Below, piece after piece: positions 57,623 to 64,000 of a stretch of DNA of 64,000 nucleotides. The notes beneath the pieces were generated by a model, which was given only the letters and a program-made list of their open reading frames with translations, made no database searches and was not told where the DNA came from. The stretch comes from Candidatus Heimdallarchaeota archaeon (GTDB lineage Archaea; Asgardarchaeota; Heimdallarchaeia; Heimdallarchaeales; Heimdallarchaeaceae), in contig JAAFKI010000045.1 of NCBI GenBank assembly GCA_021399345.1, positions 179,228 through 243,227 of the forward strand. The letters are read 5' to 3'. The position numbers were made by a program, and so were the translations under genes. Numbering within the stretch: position 1 is the stretch's first letter; every line of letters starts with the position of its first letter.

Positions 57623-57778
57623 ATGATTAATCTTGATTTCAAGTTTAGACGACCAATTGTTCAATCTGCCTTAGCTGGTATATCAAACAGAATTTTTTGC
57701 CAAGAAATTCTGAGATATGGTGCTGGTATGGCAGTATCTGTTGTTAGATCATTGATTCGAGATTCAAAGTTTATTTAA
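57623..57778 (+). pseudogene. 51-codon remnant resembling the N-terminus of a Dus/TIM-barrel FMN protein
   Basis: MINLDFKFRRPIVQSALAGISNRIFCQEILRYGAGMAVSVVRSLIRDSKFI*; PIVxxALAGISNxxF...YGAGM is Dus-like, but the ORF stops abruptly. Confidence 0.5.
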
Positions 57779-57801
57779 AGATTATACCGGACAGAAAAAC
57801 C

Positions 57802-58422
57802 ATGGAAGCAATAATAATTCCTTATAGAGGAACTGCGAGTGATAAGAGCAGATTAAGGTCTGATCTAAAGGAAACTTCTGTTGGAAAACTTCTAAATTAT
57901 ATGACTCAGAATCTTATAAATGAGGTATCTAAGATTGAATCAGATGTTCACTTATACATATTAACAAAGAAAAATAATCTTAGCTTTTCAGGAAACTTTA
58001 CTGTTCTGTTAGATAATGGGGATGAATTAAATGAATCACTTACTAATGCTTTCAAAGAAATAAAAGAGAATATTATCACTATAGTTATGGCTGATTTACC
58101 TCTGATTAAATCTGAAGAAATTCAGAAAATTCTACATAAATACAAGACTGAGAAAAAAATATTACTTGGTCCAACGCTGGATAATGGAACAAGCATATTA
58201 ACTTTCAATAAGAATAACTCTTTTCCATTGGTCTTTGGAAAGAATTCAGCCTTAAGATTTAGAGATGTTTTTGAAAAAGAAGCTATATCTTATGAAATCT
58301 TAGAAAATAAGGATGTTTACAGAGATATAGACAAATTTAAGGATTTGATAGAAATAATGGAAAATAATTCTATTCCAGAAAATATAAAACAAATAATTAA
58401 GGAATGTGTAGATTTTGAATGA
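57802..58422 (+). CDS. cofC: CofC-like 2-phospho-L-lactate guanylyltransferase
   Basis: MEAIIIPYRGTASDKSRLRSDL; VMADLPLIKSEEI; GPTLDNGTSILTFN; NSALRFRDVF. Confidence 0.82.
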   Translation: MEAIIIPYRGTASDKSRLRSDLKETSVGKLLNYMTQNLINEVSKIESDVHLYILTKKNNLSFSGNFTVLLDNGDELNESLTNAFKEIKENIITIVMADLPLIKSEEIQKILHKYKTEKKILLGPTLDNGTSILTFNKNNSFPLVFGKNSALRFRDVFEKEAISYEILENKDVYRDIDKFKDLIEIMENNSIPENIKQIIKECVDFE

Positions 58423-59560
58423 AAAAGTAGACAGAATTCAAGCGATTTTAGATAAACATAATGTTGATGGATGGATAGTTTTCTGCCATCATTCTCATGA
58501 TATTCATCAAAAATATTTACATGAAAAATGGATCTCATCAGCTACTTTGACTCTTATACCAAAAACAGGAAGACCCTCTGTTATCACATCAAGAATGGAA
58601 GAAATGCTTGTAGATGAAAAAACCTATGATATTAAAGCTTACAAGCAAGGGAATGAATTTACAGAATTGGTAGGTAAACTATTCAAAGATATTTCAGATA
58701 ACTCAATAATTGCACTTAATTTTGTTGAAGAGAAAGAAGTGTTTGCGAAACTAAATTACGATATTTTAACGAGTGGAGCTTTCAAAGCTCTAACTGGTCA
58801 GAACAAAAACCTGAATTATATTTCAGCTAAAGAAATCATTTATGATATAAGAGCTGTCAAAACCAAGAAAGAAATTGAAAATCATAAAATTTCAGCTAAA
58901 CTTGCAGAAGAGTTGATGGAAAATGTTGTTGAACCATTGATTAAAACCGGCATGATGGAAAAGGAGTTAGCAGCACTAATCGAATTTGAATGTAATAAAA
59001 GAGGTGGAGTAGCCTTTGAACCTATAGTAGCCTCAGGTCCTAATGCAGCTATACCTCACCATAAAGCGGGAACTGGTAAAATTAAAGAAAATCAAGTTCT
59101 TCTAATCGATTATGGAGTTGCTTATGATATGTCCAATTCTGATATTACACATACATACTGGATTGGTAGCAATCCGAACGAAGAAGTTCTTAGAGCTTAT
59201 GAAGCAGTTCACGAAGCAAAGGAAGCAGCTTATACTATAATCAAAGCAGGAATTCCTTCAGATATCGTTGAAAAAGCTGTAAGAGACAAATTTGAAGAAT
59301 TTGGTTATGACCATGAAAAGTTATACATTCATTCTACAGGACATCCAATTGGTATTGAAACTCATGATATCGGCGTAGGTATTAGTAAGTCGTATCCTGA
59401 GAGACCAGCTCAAAACTTACTAGAGAATTCAGTAATTACTGTAGAACCAGGGTTATACTTTGCTGGTGAATTTGGCGTACGTCTAGAAGATGATTGTATT
59501 GTGACAAAAGAGGGAGTAATAAGACTTTCAAACACACCAAAAGATATCGTGTGTTTATGA
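58415..59560 (+). CDS. M24-family Xaa-Pro peptidase
   Basis: LLIDYGVAYDMSNSDITHTYWIG; HSTGHPIGIETHDIG; VITVEPGLYF. Confidence 0.9.
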   Translation: MNEKVDRIQAILDKHNVDGWIVFCHHSHDIHQKYLHEKWISSATLTLIPKTGRPSVITSRMEEMLVDEKTYDIKAYKQGNEFTELVGKLFKDISDNSIIALNFVEEKEVFAKLNYDILTSGAFKALTGQNKNLNYISAKEIIYDIRAVKTKKEIENHKISAKLAEELMENVVEPLIKTGMMEKELAALIEFECNKRGGVAFEPIVASGPNAAIPHHKAGTGKIKENQVLLIDYGVAYDMSNSDITHTYWIGSNPNEEVLRAYEAVHEAKEAAYTIIKAGIPSDIVEKAVRDKFEEFGYDHEKLYIHSTGHPIGIETHDIGVGISKSYPERPAQNLLENSVITVEPGLYFAGEFGVRLEDDCIVTKEGVIRLSNTPKDIVCL

Positions 59561-59581
59561 AGTTTTGTCTTTTTATCTTTT

Positions 59582-60649
59582 CTAAGGTTTCTCATAACCC
59601 CAACGATCGATTGTTTCATGCCATTTTGAGTAGATGAGTTCTTTATCTTTCTTCGAAATTTTGTAATCCCCTACTTTATAATCATTTAGGGAATCCAAAT
59701 AAATTTGAATTTTATCTCTTATTAGTTCAAAATCTCCCAAATTAAGTTGATCAAATATTTTTACTAATTCTCCCATTGGGTTCGAAATTAGATTTTCGTA
59801 TTTAACTTCTATTAATTGTTCTTTGGGAATAGAATCAAAGTCTTGGTAGTATTTTTCATACATCTCTAAATACAAATCGAAAATAAAATCTTCCAGCTCA
59901 TATTCTGGTTTTTGTAGCCAGAACAAGTGAGTATTAGTTTTATGGAGTTTAACGGTTGAAAAGAAGACTTTGTATGGATTTCTGTAAATATTGATAAATT
60001 TAGCATTAGGAAAGATTTCTAAGACAAGCTTAACTCTATGAGTATCCAGAGGATTTTTGAGTAAAAGCTGTTTTCCTCCTTCTTTTAATGTTAATTTTTT
60101 TAGATAAAACAAGAAGGTTTCTTTCCATTTATTAATTTCAGTTTCAGTAGCTTTCTCGAATGTACCGTACTTAAGATATCGTTCTCTGTTTCTTGGAAAA
60201 AACAAACCAGTTTGTGGAGAAAGCAAGCAAAGATCAACTATAGGAAAATCATGCTCTTGAGGTGTGGTTATATCCATGGACATATTGTCCATGGGTCTAG
60301 TTTCAGGAATAAGGGGTTTCATTAGTGATGAAATTAACTTGAAACTACCTAGCATTAGATGAGGAAATGTAGCTTCAATTAAATCCGAGTAGCCATATTT
60401 TTCATCAAGAAGTAAAAGATTTTGTAAATGAGTAGTTCCTGTCCGCCAATGACCGATTATGAAAATGGGGTCTTCCTTGATTCCTGTTTTTCTGACCTTT
60501 CGATTAAATCTTAAATGTTCATAGATGGTTAGAGGAGTAAATAAAGCTGTAACTAATGTTATTGCAAGAGTTCTTGGAATATACTTCCAACTGATGTTGA
60601 ATTTATTTTCCCAGAGTAATTTTAACCACACTTTTAGACTAGCACCCAT
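59582..60649 (-). CDS. PAPS-dependent-type sulfotransferase family protein
   Basis: PIFIIGHWRTGTTHLQNLL (5' phosphosulfate-binding loop); KFINIYRNPYKVFFST (3' loop). Confidence 0.82.
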   Translation of the reverse strand: MGASLKVWLKLLWENKFNISWKYIPRTLAITLVTALFTPLTIYEHLRFNRKVRKTGIKEDPIFIIGHWRTGTTHLQNLLLLDEKYGYSDLIEATFPHLMLGSFKLISSLMKPLIPETRPMDNMSMDITTPQEHDFPIVDLCLLSPQTGLFFPRNRERYLKYGTFEKATETEINKWKETFLFYLKKLTLKEGGKQLLLKNPLDTHRVKLVLEIFPNAKFINIYRNPYKVFFSTVKLHKTNTHLFWLQKPEYELEDFIFDLYLEMYEKYYQDFDSIPKEQLIEVKYENLISNPMGELVKIFDQLNLGDFELIRDKIQIYLDSLNDYKVGDYKISKKDKELIYSKWHETIDRWGYEKP

Positions 60650-60857
60650 AATGAAAATTTAAATCACGACCTAAATTTGGAAATCCTTGTTTCGAGTTTC
60701 TTATTTTTTAGGCTTAATAAACCTTATTAGATGACCATTTGACCCACATATTTCTAAAGATTGCCATAAGTCAATTGGCAATCGTAATACGACCGTGTGA
60801 TGTCCATAATATTTCTTTTTAAGTTAACCAGAGAGTAAGCTTGTTCAGGTGAAATAA

Positions 60858-61472
60858 TTGTCATGGAGATTATGGCTAAAATCAAAGCCAAAATCAATTA
60901 ATTTGGGATTCTACGGTGAAGTAAATGCAGGTAAGACCACTCTCGCAAACAAAATTGGTGTGGATTGGGCTGATCAGGAAGTTGGGATTGTAAGTGAAAT
61001 TCCACACGAAACAAGAACAATTCAAAAGCTTGAGAAAGTTAACTTCTCATCTAGTGGAACTACCTTGGATCTTACATTAATCGATATGCCTGGTATAGCA
61101 TCCTCAGTAAATCCAAAGGAGTTCATGAAACATGGACTTACAGCTGGAGAAGCAATGCAAAGAGCTAAAGAGGCAACTAGAGGAATAGTGGAAGCAATAA
61201 AGTTCCTTGAAAATGTAGATGTAGCTCTAGTAGTTATCGATGCAGCAAAATCACCGTTTGATCAGGTAAACTTTACCATTATAGGTAATTTGGAGCACCA
61301 AAAGAAACCATTCATACTAGTTCCAAATAAAATTGATTTACCTGATGTAGACATTCGAGAAGTTAAAGATGCGTTCAGCGAGTATCATGTCATCCCCGTA
61401 TCTGCGTTACAGGGTTATGGTATAGAACAATTATATGATAAAATAGCCGAATTGGCTAGGAAGGTAAGGTGA
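60858..61472 (+). CDS. Era-like GTPase (OapA/ArvA-type archaeal GTPase)
   Basis: GFYGEVNAGKTTLANKI; LIDMPGI; VPNKIDLPD; VSALQGYG; followed by DUF2073 gene; TTG start. Confidence 0.82.
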   Translation: MSWRLWLKSKPKSINLGFYGEVNAGKTTLANKIGVDWADQEVGIVSEIPHETRTIQKLEKVNFSSSGTTLDLTLIDMPGIASSVNPKEFMKHGLTAGEAMQRAKEATRGIVEAIKFLENVDVALVVIDAAKSPFDQVNFTIIGNLEHQKKPFILVPNKIDLPDVDIREVKDAFSEYHVIPVSALQGYGIEQLYDKIAELARKVR

Positions 61473-61828
61473 AGAAAATGAAGTATAGAGTAGATTTTAT
61501 ACCTTTTTCTGAGACTGATGATCTATCATCTGAAGAAAAAATCAGTTACATCTTATCCAAAGTAATGAGGAACAGCATATTGGTTCTTGAAGATGGACTT
61601 TCTCACAGTGAAGAGCTCAATCTTATCTCAAGAACAATGAATAAAATTGATTACGGAAACTTTGTAGGTATCAAGATGTTCTCATTTGAGAGCGGAGAAG
61701 ACTTTAAATGGACAAAACTTTTTGGTAAAGGAACCAAGAACAAAGGATTTACAGTAGTAGCACCAAATGATGCAGTGTCAGTAATTAAAGATAAAAGAGG
61801 TATCTTATCCATAAGAATTAGTGGATAG
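61469..61828 (+). CDS. DUF2073 (OapB/ArvB-like) protein
   Basis: Position downstream of GTPase with 4-nt overlap; KGFTVVAPNDAVSVIKDKRGILSI. Confidence 0.72.
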   Translation: MKKMKYRVDFIPFSETDDLSSEEKISYILSKVMRNSILVLEDGLSHSEELNLISRTMNKIDYGNFVGIKMFSFESGEDFKWTKLFGKGTKNKGFTVVAPNDAVSVIKDKRGILSIRISG

Positions 61829-61838
61829 ATACTTAACA

Positions 61839-62366
61839 TTAAACTGCTAAATTTGCTAAAACTTCCTCAAATGTTTTCTCAATGGAAACATCTGTGGAGA
61901 CAACTCTAACAAGATCTTTACCATATAGTTGCATCATGTCGGTCAAAATAATTTCCATTATTTCTGCTTCGATGTTCTCATCAATCTTTGAATCGCTGTA
62001 AGAACGTAACATCAGTCTCTGTCGAAGGTTACGAATTGAACAACGAAATACGATGCATTTTGATACAACAAGGGGAGGGAGTCGCGCTACATGACCATCA
62101 ATAATAAGTGGGAAGGGAGAGGTATTTTTCTCTATTAATTGAGCAAGCTCGGTATTCAGCTTATCATCATCTATTACATAACTTCCTCTTTTTTCATCAT
62201 AAAATTCGTAAAGTTTCCTATATTCGACAAGCTTTCCAATATTTATTACTGTATAACCTTCAGCTTCTAGAAGATCAGCAATAGTAGTCTTACCAGTTCC
62301 AGGAGTTCCTGTTAGAACTATAGCTTGTTTCATTGGGATATAGATTGTAAATGTGATTAAAAGCAT
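61839..62366 (-). CDS. AK6/Fap7-like adenylate kinase
   Basis: LTGTPGTGKTTIADLLEAEGYTVINIGKLVEYRKLYEFYDEKRGSYVIDDDKL. Confidence 0.85.
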   Translation of the reverse strand: MLLITFTIYIPMKQAIVLTGTPGTGKTTIADLLEAEGYTVINIGKLVEYRKLYEFYDEKRGSYVIDDDKLNTELAQLIEKNTSPFPLIIDGHVARLPPLVVSKCIVFRCSIRNLRQRLMLRSYSDSKIDENIEAEIMEIILTDMMQLYGKDLVRVVSTDVSIEKTFEEVLANLAV

Positions 62367-62399
62367 TTACAAAAGAAAGATTTGTGTTTTTTCTGAATT

Positions 62400-62435
62400 T
62401 TCGGAAAATTCGGAAAATGTATATGTGTTCGAACA
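62400..62435 (+). promoter_or_regulatory. Tandem 9-bp repeat (ttcggaaaa x2) followed by palindrome tgttcgaaca upstream of abrB-arsM
   Basis: 62400-62408, 62409-62417 and 62426-62435 read directly. Confidence 0.5.
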
Positions 62436-62449
62436 TATGATATTCTTAG

Positions 62450-62740
62450 GTGCTAAAAGTGAGTGATAAAGGACAAAGTGCAGATTGTTGCAGTTCTAGC
62501 AGTGAAGGTTTAGGGTGTTGTCATGTTGAAGGTGTTGTTCATTTAGACGGTAGAGGACAAATTGTACTTCCTAAAAACCTGAGAGATAAGATGAATTTGA
62601 AAGAAGGGGACAAGCTTGTAGTCATAAGTATGAATGATAAAGGAAAGATTGCAAGTATTTCATTAATGAAATCCAACAGATTTGATGGTATGGTTAAATT
62701 GTCACTCAGACCTATAATGAAAGAAATAATGGAAGATTAA
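62450..62740 (+). CDS. AbrB/SpoVT-type regulator with N-terminal double-Cys motifs (HgcAB-associated-protein-like)
   Basis: [50 protein letters not shown]. Confidence 0.8.
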   Translation: MLKVSDKGQSADCCSSSSEGLGCCHVEGVVHLDGRGQIVLPKNLRDKMNLKEGDKLVVISMNDKGKIASISLMKSNRFDGMVKLSLRPIMKEIMED

Positions 62741-62741
62741 G

Positions 62742-63701
62742 GTGATAAATATGGCGAATATAGAAAAACAAACTGTTAGAAAAGTTGTTAGAGATCGATA
62801 TGGCGATGTAGCAAAAAAGAATCTTGAATCTCAAACCCAAGAGACAAAACCTAGACAATCCTCTTGTTGTGGTAGTGATGCAGAAACTAAACCTCAAGAT
62901 ACAAAAGAAACGCAAGATTCTTCTTGTTGTGGAACTCCCTCAGTTGAAGAAGTGAGTAAAGCTATTGGATACTCTTTAGAAGAATTAGCTGAAATTCCGG
63001 AAGCATCCAATATGGGATTGGGGTGCGGTAATCCTACAGCTATTGCAGAAATGAAAGAAGGAGAAGTTGTTTTAGATCTTGGATCAGGAGGAGGACTGGA
63101 TTGTTTCCTTTCATCTAAGAAAGTAGGATTAACAGGTAAAGTTATTGGAGTTGATATGACACCAGACATGATTGACTTAGCTAGAGAAAATGCTCGCAAA
63201 TATGATTATACTAATGTTGAATTTAGACTTGGTGAAATTGAAAATCTGCCTGTTGCAGATAATTCTGTTGATGTTATCATCTCCAATTGTGTTATCAATC
63301 TATCTCCTGAAAAACAAAGAGTGTTTGATGAAGCATTCAGAGTTCTGAAACCTGGAGGAAGATTATCTATTTCAGATATAGTACTTCTCAAAGAACTACC
63401 AGATTCAATAAGAAACAATGAAGACTTATTAGCAGGATGTGTAGCAGGAGCGGAACTAAAAGATAAGTATCTAGAACTCATTAAAAAAGCTGGTTTTGAA
63501 AAATTACAAGTTGTAGATAAATCTTCAGGTCTTCTAGTAGAAAAAGAGTTTGAGGAAGGTATCGATTCGGAACAAGGAGAAAAAGTTCTAGTGATTGACG
63601 GACAGCCTATTGATATAGAAGACTATCAAGATATAAAAGAGGATTTGGATAGTATTGGAGATTCTATCCAAAGCATTACAATTACAGCTTTCAAACCATA
63701 A
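62742..63701 (+). CDS. arsM: Arsenite methyltransferase
   Basis: [100 protein letters not shown]-terminal CCG motifs. Confidence 0.9.
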   Translation: MINMANIEKQTVRKVVRDRYGDVAKKNLESQTQETKPRQSSCCGSDAETKPQDTKETQDSSCCGTPSVEEVSKAIGYSLEELAEIPEASNMGLGCGNPTAIAEMKEGEVVLDLGSGGGLDCFLSSKKVGLTGKVIGVDMTPDMIDLARENARKYDYTNVEFRLGEIENLPVADNSVDVIISNCVINLSPEKQRVFDEAFRVLKPGGRLSISDIVLLKELPDSIRNNEDLLAGCVAGAELKDKYLELIKKAGFEKLQVVDKSSGLLVEKEFEEGIDSEQGEKVLVIDGQPIDIEDYQDIKEDLDSIGDSIQSITITAFKP

Positions 63702-63710
63702 GATTGAGGT

Positions 63711-64000
63711 TCATTTAAGAATCTCTTCTGACATCTTTTTTTTACCAAAAACAGCTTTCCAAATTTTCATCTTCTTTGCTTCTCCAGAGCGTATTTTTTG
63801 GAAATTCTCTTTTTGTCTACTAAGCATAATCAGTGATATTCCTATTAGAAGTAATCCTAGAGATAACGGACAAGGAGCCCAAGGCATCAACATGTAAATA
63901 GGTAGAAATAAACCTATAACACCTACTAAAGCTGTAACCACAATATAGGTGATCGAAGAATAACCAATAATAGTTATAATAACTGGCCAGAGAACAATCC
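63711..64000 (-). CDS. Small membrane protein, truncated by right window edge
   Basis: Frame of the 63711-63941 ORF stays open upstream to the window end (IVLWPVIITIIGYSSITYIVVTALVGVIGLFLPIYML...). Confidence 0.5.
   Translation of the reverse strand, partial: IVLWPVIITIIGYSSITYIVVTALVGVIGLFLPIYMLMPWAPCPLSLGLLLIGISLIMLSRQKENFQKIRSGEAKKMKIWKAVFGKKKMSEEILK

Noticed and set aside
60800-60830. gtgatgt motif considered as a C/D-box guide RNA
   Set aside because: No matching D, C' and D' boxes or terminal stem could be identified.
63655-63897. Plus-strand 80-aa hydrophobic ORF
   Set aside because: Overlaps the arsM 3' end and is antisense to a better membrane-protein frame (63711-64000, minus).

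Overview
AT-rich archaeal chromosomal segment. The mix of longin/roadblock-like proteins, an Arf-like GTPase and archaeal information-processing genes suggests an Asgard (Heimdallarchaeia-like) genome; this affiliation is inference. Readable housekeeping genes: bud32/kae1, pheS/pheT, proteasome beta/alpha, a beta-CASP nuclease, tsr3, cofD/cofC, an AK6/Fap7-type kinase, an OapA/ArvA-type GTPase plus its DUF2073 neighbour, and arsM. There are three tRNA genes: Arg-GCG, Thr-CGT with a predicted 13-nt intron, and Arg-CCT. An RNase P RNA gene lies at about 29974-30303 and is absent from the ORF track. Most interesting observations: (1) an Rpb5/RpoH-like protein at 55780-56658 that appears to carry a eukaryote-type N-terminal 'jaw' domain in front of the archaeal RpoH domain, plus a Lys-rich repeat tail; (2) a membrane protein at 30401-32161 whose cytosolic end is a Regnase/Zc3h12a-like NYN ribonuclease domain; (3) a 1666-aa surface protein at 16827-21827 with an intracellular longin-like module and wHTH; (4) an RNase P RNA whose normally near-invariant P4 helix is altered on both strands in a compensatory way while the bulged U is kept; (5) a cluster of three paralogues with a shared roadblock-like C-terminal module at 1922-5425; (6) an Arf-like GTPase fused to a longin-like domain; (7) convergent bshA/bshC bacillithiol-type genes; (8) a GcvH-like protein without the lipoyl lysine; (9) a tandem metallophosphoesterase whose second domain looks catalytically dead. 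All assignments come from reading the sequence and from memory of the families; no searches were run.
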